From Metallyticus violacea (taxonomy: Eukaryota > Arthropoda > Insecta > Mantodea > Metallyticidae): 64,000 nt of DNA. The notes beneath the pieces are model-generated. The model saw only the letters and a list, made by a program, of their open reading frames with translations, made no database searches and was not told the DNA's origin. A program made the position numbers and the translations under genes. The DNA lies in contig CM060846.1 of assembly GCA_030762175.1 (NCBI GenBank), forward strand, positions 239,372,012-239,436,011. The letters run 5' to 3'. This document shows, piece by piece, positions 35,766 to 47,904 of the stretch (its first letter is position 1; each line of letters opens with the position of its first letter).

Positions 35766-37917
35766 GATACCTAGTTGTGGATTAAATAAATTCAGCATGC
35801 CCCTGACAAATGTTTCAAATAACAATTGACGAGAAATAGGCCCCCTTTTGTATTCGAAACAAAATTATTATACGCAATACATACTCAGCCAAGATAATGA
35901 AACAATGGGACACCCAATGGACTTAAACAATACGAAGACGGAACAGCAACTTGCCTAATACCCGATGTAAGAAGAACGCATGCCCAGAAAACGCGCAATT
36001 AAAAGAAAGGTCAACCATCTTCCAGATGTGCTGACAGAATACTAACACCTCAGGTCATGCTGCAAGCTCTCTTTTAATTTTGTAAAAACACTATTCACAA
36101 CCTTTTCTGTACACATCTCAAAATTTACATCTGTGTTATTGTAATGTTCCTCCAGACGATGTAGCTCCCTAAAAAGAATTAAATGTCTGGACAGGATGTG
36201 AACATTAGAATCCTTATGATCTGAAAAATGTGTGACTATAGAGAAAAAGTAGCTTTTGGTAACTCTAATGGAGAAACTGCAAATGGAATTAATACAATTA
36301 GTACGATCGCCTCTCTTTCCTATGGCCTCACGTAAAGTTAAGCTCTCACACACTGCACACGCTTTGCATTTAATGTAAAGATGTATGGACTTTTATGTTA
36401 CACTATGTGCTCTTTCTGTGCTACCTAATTTAATGTCTTTTCGTTGAAAATGTTCAATTAAAAATATTAAGGGAATTTTAACTGCAATATCGGATCGACC
36501 CCTAAGATTCTGTGAGACGAGCAGCAAACATTGCAATGAACATTCAAATATTTTAGGGCTGACAATACACTTCCGTTTCAGAATTAACAGATTTTATATT
36601 ATGTTAACATTTATCCACTGTTTTGACTTGAGACTTAGCATCACTGAGGACGAAATTAAACTGATGCAATTTATTCAATACTTGAAGAACGAGCCAATAA
36701 CGAAGTGGAGTACAGAAGAGAGTACTGCCAAATGCGACAATAGATAACGTGTTGATTCCAAACATCTAACTGTAAACGCAAGAAAAGTATTTAAAATCAG
36801 ATTTGTGAGAAATGTTAAAGATAATGCGAGCATTTAAAAGCAATTGAAAAGCTGAAAAGGACAAGATATATATGTGCAAAGAGCGTGAAAATCCGGGTTA
36901 AGTCCACTTTTGGTCGACGAGTTATTGGTATTTAGTGAGGGGTTTCACGTCGTGAAAAATTGGGTAAGTTCAATTCTAATCAGTTGCGGGTGCGAAACAC
37001 GATTTGCGGTAACATTGTAGGTAAATGGACAATGCTTATTTTTCACTAACAGAATGCGGGCGGTAGAAAACATGCAAGTCTAGTTACTTAAACTTTACCT
37101 GTTTGTTTCAATTTGATTGTATGAAAACCCGGGTAAGTTGATTTACCCTGTTACTGCAGGCATTTCCTCCGCCTAAGGAAGTGAGGGAAGCAGTTAAGTT
37201 GTTTAGTTCTATTTTTTCACGCCTGCGTTATGTCAGCACCAAGTTACCAAATATTGTGATAATTTTTTTTTACGATGAAAATCACTTGGGAAGTGTTAAC
37301 CTTAAAAATAATACGCATAAACAAATGAGCTGCAATCATCTATAAACAAATGAGCTGCAATAATCTACACTATTGTCACTTTCTCTGTTTTGGCAAGGAG
37401 GCTAACAGTTCGGGTTTTCCATAATAAAGCAACCCGCCAAATCATGCATACAGCCTGTCATCTGATTACCATGCCTTTTATACTTGACATTATTGTTGTC
37501 ATACAGAAAGGAGAAGCGAAGGTGTTCAGTTCGAGTGTGACAAAGTGTCAGGTTACTTCTGGTTGAGCTTGCTGTGCAACAAGTCAAAGTAGTGGTAGTT
37601 CTGAGCAGTGTGCTAAGAAAATGACGATGTATTTTCACAAGAAAACATTGATCACCAAGAACCTGCTAAGCAAGACACTTTTCACCTCTTTCTTATGCGA
37701 TTGAAACCACATATTCCTACTTTTAAAATGTTTTATGCATGAACTGTTATACAATAATTACGCTGATCGTTGGCAATATGAAAAAAAGAGTTGGAGCTTC
37801 AGAATTAAAATAAAAATCCTTTTAAAAGCAACTGTTATAATTTAAAGAATCGCCGATTATAAACACAGGAAAAGGGAAATTGGAAAAATGTAAGTAGAAT
37901 AAGTTATAGCTAGAAAA
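35766..37917. other. Intergenic, no gene seen
   Basis: Includes an open frame at 36042-36353 (minus, 103 residues, no motif) and another at 37402-37638 (minus). A 24-25 bp tandem duplication containing AAACAAATGAGCTGCAAT lies at about 37318-37366. No gene is supported. Confidence 0.45.
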
Positions 37918-38660
37918 TTAAGATGACTATTTCACTTGTGTGAAGTCGACTTAAAATCGACCAATGAAACAAAATTTTAAATTTTAACCAGTCACAGCCG
38001 AATTACGGACTGAAATTACCTAAAAATTATCAAATCCATTTTATCACCCGACGTGCATTTGTCTTGTGTAGCCAACTCTATACCTCCACTATATAATGCC
38101 CGAACATGGTGCCAGAGGCGGTGGGGAGCTAGTGATAGCAACGAAAGCATGGAAAATCACAATCATAACGCAAAATGGAGGGTTCTTCAAAGCGTTTTGG
38201 TGATGCGTCAAATGTGCAAATTGATCTTATCATTAGAAATTCCAAACCACAGAATACAAAGGAAAATAGATACTCTATGTTATATATATATATATATATT
38301 TTTCCTTAGTTGGTATTAGAAAATCGAACTATAGAGATTTTAACAGTCGACTTTTGTCTATTTCAGTCTCACGGTTTCTCAATAAAATAGAAACATTTTA
38401 TACAAGTGTTAATATTCTGTGCGCAAATTTCAAATATATATACTTACTGTATTCATGAAATGGTATTAACTCATATTTTGCTCTTCCCTGTTGGCATTGC
38501 CGACTATCGGCATTCTTCTGTCGCAAGATTGCTTGAAAAAAGTTGAGTACAAATATACAATTATTACAATTTGTAAGTCAAGTTTAGAGAAATTATATTT
38601 AAATTCTTATTTTATTCGTGAAATACTCCTGATAAACATCAGTCGAGGATCTGAGCTTTA
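37918..38660 (+). repeat. Dispersed ~1 kb repeat, copy 2 (no SINE)
   Basis: Colinear with 15985-17040. A short open segment from ATG at about 38175 reads EGSSKRFGDASNVQIDLIIR then NSKPQNTK. Its (R)FxxxSxxxxxxIIxNxxPxNTK pattern is like the N terminus of Crypton/QRICH1-type recombinase proteins. It then runs into an AT microsatellite at 38279-38300, at the same point where copy 1 has an A-run. The tail shares CACGGTTTCTCAATAAAATA and TCTGTCGCAAGATTGCTTGA with copy 1. By eye the copies are roughly 80 percent identical. Confidence 0.7.
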
Positions 38661-38903
38661 CAGCTTTACTCATTACGTTCGTGAATTTATCGATAATCTC
38701 AGACCCTCTCGTGGTAGTATTCGTGATGTATAGTTACATGGATGGCCTACTGTGGTGTTGAAAATTCCATTTAAATGTTACAGTTTTGGGGAAACAATGC
38801 CTAGAGGACTGAAAATCTACGTTTATTGTTTTCTTTTATATATACATATATATATATATATTAATGAAACATAAAAATAAAGAAACACTATTAACAATGT
38901 AAC

Positions 38904-39013
38904 AAATTAACACTAATAATAAAAGTAGATAAAGATAAAACACAGAGAAAGAGTCACACTTGAAACTGCTATATTTCGAACTACTGCGAGTTCTTCAATT
39001 ATTATTAGTGTTA

Positions 39014-39017
<4 letters not shown>
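38904..39017. repeat. Perfect 19-bp inverted repeat (stem-loop, 76-bp loop)
   Basis: AAATTAACACTAATAATAA at 38904-38922 is the exact reverse complement of 38999-39017. It lies between the 1 kb repeat and the AT-rich array and could be a terminus of a mobile element or a break-repair product. Confidence 0.8.
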
Positions 39018-39044
<27 letters not shown>

Positions 39045-39067
39045 CGGCACGTAATTTATATTTTCCA

Positions 39068-39125
<58 letters not shown>

Positions 39126-39217
39126 GGCACGTAATTTATATTTTCCAGGATATATATATATATATATTCGGCACGTAATTTATATTTTCCAGGATATATA
39201 TAAATTACGTGCCGAAT
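39018..39217. repeat. (TA)n array with three direct and one inverted copy of a ~30-bp unit
   Basis: TA dinucleotide runs alternate with the unit ATTCGGCACGTAATTTATAT followed by TTTCCAGGA, at 39042, 39122 and 39166. The last copy forms a perfect 19-bp palindrome arm pair, 39166-39184 and 39199-39217, with a 14-bp spacer. The (TA)n tracts plus hairpin make this likely to be length-variable and hard to sequence or assemble. Confidence 0.9.
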
Positions 39218-39413
39218 ACGTGTATAAAACTGCTTTAGTAATTTTATTTTACTGCTAAACCAGCACACTCGTATTCATGTGCAAGAATAAGAAACTTCTG
39301 CCCATTTTTATTCTTAAATAGGTAAAAAAGTATATGGAGGTTGTTTATTACACCCTTGTAGCCTTTCTAAGATCCTCCTCATTTTCCTTTGCAACTCAAT
39401 CACGCCATTAGGA

Positions 39414-39690
39414 ACCGCCACAGGTGGCCGAGGTCGTTAAGGCGCGGACTCGTTAGCGTGAGGTCTGGGGTTCGAATCCCAGCAGGAACGTCCTCCCTGA
39501 CTTGAGGTATTCCTTCCTGGTGATCCTCAGTCCTCATAAATGACAAATGCCGGGTGGGGGGTACCCCAAACTTATGCCTGGAACGTTTCCTTCCTTAAAA
39601 ACATCCTTTCCCAATATATCATTTCATTTATCACTAAAGTCACTAAAGCCTGTGGTGCCTCAGTAGTAAAAATGGGCGTTAAACTCCGTA
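39414..39690 (+). mobile_element. SINE family A, full length
   Basis: Head GCCACAGGTGGCCGAGGTCG with box A intact and box B GGTTCGAATCCC. The body blocks are present with a few insertions (ACTTGAGGTATTCCTTCCTG). The tail is AATGGGCGTTAAACTCC. A short CCATTA match on both sides (about 39407 and 39710) is too weak to prove a target duplication. Confidence 0.88.
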
Positions 39691-39859
39691 CAAGAAACCA
39701 AACAAAACACCATTAAGACCATCTGGATATGTATGGAGTGGATTTGAAAAATCCTTTCTATCAGCCAGAAGAACAGAAGTTTATAACAAAATTCCAAATC
39801 CCTCAATGTAACATGAAAGTCATGGAAATGAATTACGAAAGACACCAACATGCTGAGTA

Positions 39860-41490
39860 ACGTGAACTAAGTTGTCCTGTTCAGAGGAAAAGGAGAATGG
39901 CAAGGAAATAAAGGCAAATGCTGCATATGAGAAAAAGGGAAACAAGGTATACGATTCCTCTTAAACCGGATGAAATGCATAGAAAAATTTAAAAGAGGAA
40001 GACCGTAATTTTTTTTTTGAAGATTACTGGGCTATTGGTGACCATGATAACAGAATTACGTAAAGTCCTTAATGACGATAAGTAAACCAAAAACGCATCG
40101 TGTGGTTGAAGAAAGCACTAAATTAAGGGAAGCTGTTTGCAAATATGAGCTTATTATTAATAGAAAAAAAAACCAATATGCAGGGAATGCTTAAACACAA
40201 CATTTGATCAAACAACTGGATTTATTGAAAGTGTAGCCAGCTAGAAGAGAAATACACGTACTGGAATAATAATTGCGTCTGATGGCAAAGGAAGATTTCC
40301 TGCAAATAAACATCCGAGGAAAAATGACATTGAAAAAGCTCATTATTTCATTCTCTGGCTATGAGAATCAGAACTTGTTATCGGGTTCTGTCGTCTGATA
40401 TTTGTCTATCAAACATGCATGATGTGTATAAAGAATGTACAGAAAATCTGTTTCATTGAACTTTATTCCAGATGCTGGACATTCAAGAAGCCAAAACATG
40501 AGACTTGTCACAAATGTGATATAATGGAAACAGAGATCAACACTTTGGTAGGAGAAGCCAGAGATCTGGCAATACAAAGCAAGAAGCATGTCACAAGGCA
40601 GCAGAACAATCATACGAAGCCAAGAGACTTGATGAAGAAATAGCACAGAACAAAGATAAGATCGCTTGATCTGCACCTGCCGACACCTTACCTTACTACA
40701 TCTGTCTCATTCTATACAAGACAGTTGTGGACATTCTAGCAATACACAATTTAGTCACCATCGAAACTACTTCCTTTATGTGGAAGAAGTGATAATGATA
40801 CAGTTTCTTGTCTCTATGAAATCACTCTGCAGTTGCCAGAAGCTGTAGAACAGATTATGCGGAACACAATGTTGTGACTGCTATGTTCAGCTTTCTTATT
40901 GAGAAGAGGCACAACATACTTGAAATTCATCACAAGTTTTTGGTGAGTGGACATGTCCACATGGAACGAGATTCCGACCAAGCTGTTGTTGAAAGGGAGA
41001 AAAATAGAACGGGCTTGAAAATTAACCAACTTCATGACTGGTACCAGCTAGTACGTCATGTAAACACAAGAAACCATTCCAAGTTTTTGTGATGGATGGA
41101 AAATTGACTTCAGTTCCTTGACAAAAACCAACCTAATGAAAAAAAGGACACTAAAGGTAACAAATTCCTTTGGATTAGAACTCACTGGCTTAAATACATC
41201 CGAGAGTCCAGAAAAACATTCTTCAAATATTTCCTCTCTCAGGAACAACATTTTAGGGAACTTTCCTCCAACAGACATGGAAAACATTTGTTGTCCCCAT
41301 TAGCTAGTGATTCGTGATGGTCCTGTTGCTGTAAGTGTTGAAGTCGTTTACACCTTGGGCCTGTTACTACTGGTCGACAGTGTTTCCCATGACTATTATA
41401 AAAATTTAAGACTAGACAAAATTCCCGTTAATGGCCTTCACTTGGAGGAACTAAATGAAGATGTATGCAACGCAAACTGCAACATGTAAT
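39860..41490 (+). pseudogene. Dead copy of a second arthropod multicopy gene family, function unknown
   Basis: Pieces of a protein I recall as highly repeated in arthropods appear in order: EDYWAIGDHDNR near 40019; SSDICLSNMHDVYKECTENL near 40390; FKKPKHETCHKCDIMETEIN at about 40475 (CxxC); a basic helical stretch with AKRLDEEIAQNKDKI near 40620; DLHLPTPYLTTSVSFYTRQL near 40670; then VVTAMFSFLIEKRH and LEIHHKFLVSGHVHMERDSD at 40874-40985. The HxFLxxGHxxxExDxxHxxxE-like end and the preceding region resemble an RNase H-fold nuclease, but that is inference. Stops and frame changes make it non-functional. The 5' and 3' borders are uncertain. Confidence 0.65.
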
Positions 41491-43040
41491 GAAATGAATA
41501 CGGCTAATATCTTGTTTTTGAAATTTTATAACAAATTTTTAAAAAAATACATGTTTAATATTTGAGTTAATAAGAGGCGAATATTATGAAACATGTTAAA
41601 TGAAATATTTGTAATACTATGTTACATGCAATTTTCAAAAAAAAAAAAAAAAATCGATACGATTTAAAGTATGTTCTTAGATGTGGGATTCAAAAAGAGT
41701 TGCTTATAACAAATATGTGCAATTAAATATGCTGTAATATTCCCCTGCTCACAAGTTGGAAATATTTCCAACAAAAATGAAAATAAATAGTTCATGTTTA
41801 ACTCAAAGTGTGGTTTTAGAATGAACATAAATAGGTAAGTCACAAAAAGAGCTGTACATCAGACGGGAAAAACCGGGTAAGTAGGTTTAGGAAAACTACA
41901 GGGCGTAGTGAATTGTAAACATTTCTATGTGGAAGTAATTGTTTAAAATGCTATATCCTTCGGAAACCGTTTTTTGAACAATATTCGTGACAGTTCCAAA
42001 CTTTGTTTTCTCTCTCCTGTAAAAATTTGCTTTTGGAGACAGCTGTTTTTTCACGCTTTCTGCAGATACATAATATTCTGATTTAAATTCGCAAAGAGGG
42101 GATTAAACTATATCTGAACATCTGGCCACATTAACTGCAAGCAGCCGGTATTTCACTTTGTACTCTTTGCAATGAGTCAATTTTAATGTGATGTTTTAGA
42201 AATGGTTTATCCCAGCACTGAGGAGAAGCGAGTGCAGCACTGCTCTTTATTTTTCCATTACATAATACATTCATAGATAAAATAAACTGCATTATGTCAC
42301 TTCCAGTAATGCAAGGCAGCAAAAGCAACATTAACACAACATCCGTTTAAGTAGCGTGGGTCAGGATAATCTGTTCATGTTAAATGGAAAACTGAAGCTT
42401 GCTTCGGATGAATAAATGAATATCTAAGAAGTGTATAGCGTTAGCAATCTATTCTGTGATGTTACACTTGTTCTTGCTACTTACACGTTTTATCGTTCAA
42501 TAAGTTAACTGTTAACATTTTCAATTTTCGTGTTCATAAGTGATTATTGAGATTTTAGCAACAATGTCAACGTGTATTATAAAAGCTATTCTCCAAACCC
42601 TTTACCACCACCCTTTTTCAGAATAAAGTGAAATGATGAAAAATGGTAAGCCAAAAGCAAAACTTCCAAACTTGGCTCAAAAGACAGTTACGAACATTTT
42701 CTGCCTATTATGTACTGTATATATAAATGAAGTAATGAACATAACTTTGTTTTACTGGTATTGTAGAATATTTGGAAAGGATAGAAACACTATTTATTTC
42801 AAAATTTGATTCAAGTTCTGAGGGAAATTGATGAAGTCTGTAGTCGAATATGGAATGACTTTTTAAATCATTTACGTTAATAGGTAGAGACTGTACATAA
42901 CGATGATCTTAAAAATGACATCATCTTACATAATTAAAAGTTAAGGAGTTACAAGGACATACTTAAAATACTTGTCAATGCAGCCTGTATTCTGGATAAA
43001 TAAGAGTATCTTTTCGGGGTTATGACAAAACAGAAAACTG
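41491..43040. other. Intergenic, no gene seen
   Basis: AT-rich, with an A-run at 41638-41653. No gene recognised; the open frame 42131-42337 (minus) lacks motifs. Confidence 0.45.
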
Positions 43041-43049
43041 TATTAGCCG

Positions 43050-43860
43050 GGGAAATTCTATGGGATTTTTAAAATACATTGCTAAGTATGGCCCTCTATT
43101 AGCGGAGCATTATTCAAACACCTTCGCTGTTTTAAGAGGGCTTTCTAATCGATATACGTGGTTACTAAGGCGGAAAAGTATTTAAGTATTATAGACAGTC
43201 ACAAATATGGAAACCTTATTTGTCCATTATTATGCTATTTTGAATCTCCTTTTGTCTAAAACAAGAAGTTAAATATCTTGCCTGATTATTAAGTGTTTTA
43301 ATACGTTTAATGAGCTTGCAGCATATTTTCAAGATCCACAAACTGGCTAAACTTTTGGACGAATTTCTACAATGTCATTTTACAAATGTTTTCCCAATTG
43401 GATGGAACTAATCTTCAAGACTAGTGAACACAGAATGTAGAAACGGAAATCAATTTTGTGTTTTGTGTAATGTTAGAATACTCTCATAAGACTGAGTCAT
43501 ATGTTATCACCTGTGGGTGGTTTTCTGTCAGTTTTGGAATATTTCCTTTTAAATACATTAAACAAAACATTTGCTTTAACTGAAGCTTGGCTTAACATTC
43601 TTCGGAGCGAAGCAAACGATACTATATACTGCCAAAAGAAAATTTGTCACGCAATAGTCGCATTACGGGACCAAGTACTAGCAAATCTACTGAACGCTAA
43701 CTCAATATTAAAAACAAAATGTCAACAAATTACTTTCCTAATATTATGTACAAATGGATAAGAATTTTACCGACAAACTTTCAGGAGTTGTTCAGGGACG
43801 CTGCCTGAGCCTTTGATACAAGAAACTCATGATCTTCGATACCTTATTACAGAGTAAACT
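43050..43860 (+). pseudogene. Possible hAT (DUF4371-type) transposase relic
   Basis: At about 43058 a frame reads GFLKYIAKYGPLLAEHYSN, which fits the (G)NFLxLIxLLAKYDPVLxEHL signature of hAT-type transposases with a DUF4371 domain. Downstream frames, including 43501-43761 (86 residues), do not give an equally clear match. The assignment depends on one short segment. Confidence 0.3.
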
Positions 43861-43889
43861 GAAGCTGTTCAATTTGTTGATATGTTAGA

Positions 43890-44007
43890 CACGCATTATG
43901 CCCCCTGGACCATGATATTTGAAAGTTGACAGATACAAAATAAAAATACACGCATTATGCCCCCTGGACCATGATATTTGAAAGCTGACAGATAAAAAAT
44001 AAAAATT
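43890..44007. repeat. Tandem duplication, two 59-bp units
   Basis: CACGCATTATGCCCCCTGGA and the following 39 bp occur at 43890 and again at 43949 with very few differences, so the duplication is recent. It could reflect replication slippage. Confidence 0.9.
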
Positions 44008-44117
44008 AATCAACTTCTGGCATATGTACTGCAGGTTCAAAATCTTGATTCATACTAATAGATAAAAAATTTACAAAACATTACACGAATAACGAAATAT
44101 GGGCGGAGGAGGTTACT

Positions 44118-44612
44118 TCGGTACTTCAGCCTTGCTCACGGCTGGCCGTTTGTGTCTACGCTCCCCATCCGGGAGAAAGGAATGAGATGGAGACACCGCA
44201 CGGCCAGGATCCACGGGGTGGTAATTGCGCGCACTTAGATGGGGTTGCTAACAAGTTTCCAGATATAAATCTGCGATGCCGGTGAAGGATCTCAAAGATT
44301 TCGAGTCCTTCAGAATGTCTGCTTTCATGCCATACCCCGGGGCGGAAGCCTTTACAAAGCGCAAGTCACCCGCTTCGCCCTGGCTCTTTCGATCTTGAAA
44401 CAGAAACAACGAAATGAATTATATGAAATAGGAAATTGGAAATTCGAGGAAATTAAAAATCCATCCCAGCATGTGCAAAAGTGATCAGGGAAAATCACGG
44501 CGGGCAAACAAAACAAACAATTTCAGGATGATCGGCCCCTAGGGATTCGAACCCGGGACCTTCCGAATGCGATTTCTAAGCGTTAACGCTTTAACCAAGT
44601 AATAAACTACAG
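44118..44612 (-). mobile_element. Family D repeat, the copy with the clearest tRNA-like head
   Basis: On the minus strand the head reads TTGGTTAAAGCGTTAACGC, followed by a good box B GGGTTCGAATCC about 40 bp later. The body is long, ~430 bp, and ends in a CTTTCTCCCGGATGGGGAGC block shared with 5.2, 13.8 and 22.9 kb. The head supports a tRNA-derived SINE or a chimera of a tRNA head with a longer element. Confidence 0.65.
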
Positions 44613-46070
44613 CGACGTATCAGATGATACAGAGCCGAGTAAACTAAATACACAAAGGTAATTTGCATCTAGACAAACAAATTCCGTGTAAACATAATAT
44701 AATGGTAAAACGAATGAAATTGCATTTCAATTCAGTAATGGGGCACCGAAGCCCAGGGTTCCTCATATCAAACATACTCAACCAAAATACCTGAACAACC
44801 TGTGAACTTTGCCGGTAGATTTAGTATCCATTCTGTATGTGCGCAATTCCTTTTATAGAAAGATCGTTTTAGACACTGAAGAGAGATGTTACTTCCAAAA
44901 TTCTATTGGGGTACAGAAGATATCTCATCTCGGAATTATTGCCATTGAAGTGTTTCTACTAGGACTAAGAAAAAAGAAGCATCTCAAATTTGCTTCTCAA
45001 GAGAGACTAGGAATTTAGCTTCCATTGGTGTTGGAATCTATATATTATAGAGGAGCTTGAATATTATTCAATTTATTTGGCTTAAATTCTATTTCGTTGT
45101 ACGTTAAAAATTAACATATTTCTTAACATATTCGCAGTGCTATTTTATCATAACAGTGTTGATGTATAAGAATTGTATTTACTAAACACTCAGTGCTTCA
45201 CCCATTAAAGATCTCGGAACATGCTACTGCTTCGTAGAGAGAATAAAAGAAAAATTCTTTCTACATTTGGTAGCAGAATTGGAAAAAGAAAAGAGTTTAT
45301 AAATGGTCACCAAAAGAAAATATGTTTAATACATTTCAAATTCCTATAATTCGTTTAGCTCGTATTTTTAAAAATGCATCTAATTTTGCAAAAATGTGTT
45401 ACATACCAGTCAGCTCTTTGTCCAATAAATGTTTATGAGCATTATTTGGATCCATATAATGGTGATTGAGATTGAAGCAGAGTCTAGCAACTGATAACAT
45501 TTGCTTCAAATCCAAGGCAAAGACTAACACAATAAGTTCATCAAATGATTTACTCGCCTGAATATAGAACATGCAAATTAAACACCACCGTTATCTATAA
45601 CTGCTATTGGTGACAAGTTCCTATCAAAATTTGAGCGATAAATTTGAATAAAATACATCTGTACATTACAAAACCATGCACAAATTATGACATAAAGCCT
45701 TGGCAAAGGCTCTTTCTGAAACTATAAAGCACCTTTGCTGTTAGGAACCTTTTGATATTACCGTCATTTTGGCTTCGGCAGGCATTGTTGAGCTTTAACT
45801 ACAAGGCTTTGTGGAATAGAACATAGTTTCATATTTTAAAGCTCATATAATTAAAACAGATATTAGAATTATATTACAAAGATTATCCTGCAAACTTTTC
45901 CAATTTTTTGTGATGCGCATGCTGAATGACAATTCTTGCAAGAATTATTCACTTCAACAATTATGCCGCTATTTATACGAATAGACTAACAGGAATTATG
46001 ATGCTAAGATGTTTCAGAAATGTATTTATATTAAAGTAACATTTCTATTGATTGTTAGTGAAAATAACAC
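44613..46070. other. Intergenic, no gene seen
   Basis: No element recognised. The 69-residue frame 44809-45018 has no motif. Confidence 0.4.
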
Positions 46071-46080
46071 CAATACTCAC

Positions 46081-46100
46081 CTATTTGCGCGTTGACAGCG
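46081..46100 (-). other. Splice-site-bounded segment on the minus strand (candidate micro-exon or exon end)
   Basis: On the minus strand a strong donor G|GTGAGTATT begins at 46080. Twenty bases upstream lies a strong acceptor, TCTGTTTTTTTATTCCAG, ending at 46101. The surrounding 46090-46330 is less AT-rich than its neighbours. It could be the end of a longer first exon (an ATG-initiated frame starts near 46209) or a chance pair of signals. Confidence 0.2.
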
Positions 46101-46431
46101 CTGGAATAAAAAAACAGATGCACTCGCAGGAACCTGTCAATTCGCCTGCTCTCAGCTGTGCGTTACAGGGACTTCTGACTTCGTCGTCACGCCAAATACA
46201 TACCATCATGGAGGCATAAGTAATACCACTTTGTTATCGGTAGAGGTTTCTGTACTGTCCGCCAGAGTGTACGTTTGTATTAGTGTTTCCAGCGCTGCCT
46301 ATGGAAAGATGCCAAAGTTTCACGAACAAGGTCGATCAATATTAGGATATGCGAATTCCTGGAAGAATATACAATATGTGAATAAGATATATTGTAAACA
46401 TAATGACGCTTTGGACTGTATAATACGTTAC

Positions 46432-46532
46432 CTAATAGAATGGATATTGTTATTATTGTTGCTGGGATTGTTAGCTTGAATGCACTTTTGTTTCCCAAAA
46501 GATATTTCCATACCATTTATAGAATAGGTCTA
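46432..46532 (+). repeat. Left arm of a ~100-bp imperfect inverted repeat
   Basis: Matches the reverse complement of 47804-47899, sharing TATTATTGTTGCTGGGATTG and TGCACTTTTGTTTCCCAAAA. The arms are about 1.27 kb apart. They may be ends of one element or two copies of a short dispersed repeat in opposite orientation. Confidence 0.85.
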
Positions 46533-47576
46533 AAAACTTCTACTTAGTACTATAAATTGCTTTGTATGAAATGCGGTTCCATTCAAGAAAATAATTAAGT
46601 TTAAAGGTAACTATTGAAAGTTTAATTTTTTTCCCCCCTAAATGTAGGAACTTTTAGAGGCAACGTGAATTAAATATAACCTAGTCAATTTGAGTTTGCT
46701 TGTAAGTTAACATTAATGAATATTAATGCCCTTAATTAGTGGTTAATATTATTTAATACAAATCTATAGGATCAAATAGTAACTTCGTATCGCATATTTT
46801 GCATCTTTATTTAAAAAAAAATTTCTTTTTTTATCTTAGTTTGGCATATTTATAATTATATCTACAGTTCGTTCTTGCCTCGTGCCTCATTTGTCATACT
46901 ATGCCTAATTCTACATATTAGAATGAAGATGCATTGTAATTCATTCCTGAGCAGTGACATAAATATCTGCTATATATTGAGGCAGGTTAGGGAACTTTTC
47001 GACATCTAAAACTAGATACTTCCTCTTGTTCCAAAGGAACTGTACGCCAATACTAATTGTTAGAAATCACGTGATGTTTCTTTGCAAACATATGTAGAAA
47101 GTAAATAAAATAAGCTCATTCAAATTCATATTTTTTCGGGTTTATTTTTTTCAACAATTCATTATTTAAGTTGCACCTCTAAAAGATTCTTGTACGTTTA
47201 TATAAGTTTGAACTTAGATTAATTGGGTTTTAGTTTAAGTTACTAAGGTTATTTAGGCAGGTAAGGGATATTTTTTGGAATAATATGTTCAACATTTTGA
47301 AAAAGACCAAAACGTTCGTGAACTTATTGTTAGAATAGGCTATTGCCATTTAGAGATAACATAAAGTAAGCGCTATCTGAATAAAGTATATTACTCACAA
47401 ATGTTACGCTTAGCTTCAAAAAAGCATAAACTTTTAACAAGCTAAATGTGTTAAAACTTTTTATGTTTGTATAATTACTTTTATTTAAAATTCTATAATT
47501 CTTTCCGCATTTAATATTGAGTATCTATATCAATATGTGACATAATGTTGAAATCTAACGAAACAAGACAAGTGCA
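46533..47576. other. Intergenic between the inverted-repeat arms
   Basis: AT-rich, about 1 kb, no coding signal recognised. Confidence 0.4.
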
Positions 47577-47803
47577 TGCCTAGGGTTGCCATAGTCAGAA
47601 CCAGGACTAAACTATAATCTGAGAGCCCAAAACCAGGTCATAAACATGAAACGGAAATTTGAGTCCTTACGTAGGAGGAATGTGCATTTGAATAGCGATA
47701 CATAATTTAGGAACGACTTCTTAGTTGTCTTTTCCATAAGAAAGCATTTATTGCCGAGAAAATGAAATTAATATGTCTTACCTTTATTCAGTAAGCATCT
47801 TTT

Positions 47804-47899
47804 AAACCTGTACTATAAATGGTGGGGAACTATCTTTTGGGAAACAAAAGTGCATGCAGGCTAACAATCCCAGCAACAATAATAATACCATTCCATTAG
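47804..47899 (-). repeat. Right arm of the ~100-bp imperfect inverted repeat
   Basis: Counterpart of 46432-46532. It directly abuts the GC-rich block, whose minus-strand candidate splice donor overlaps the arm's first bases. Confidence 0.85.
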
Positions 47900-47904
47900 C
47901 TAAC

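Noticed and set aside
38960..39268. Open frames on both strands with YIYIYI repeats
   Set aside because: They are translations of (TA)n tracts and have no coding evidence.
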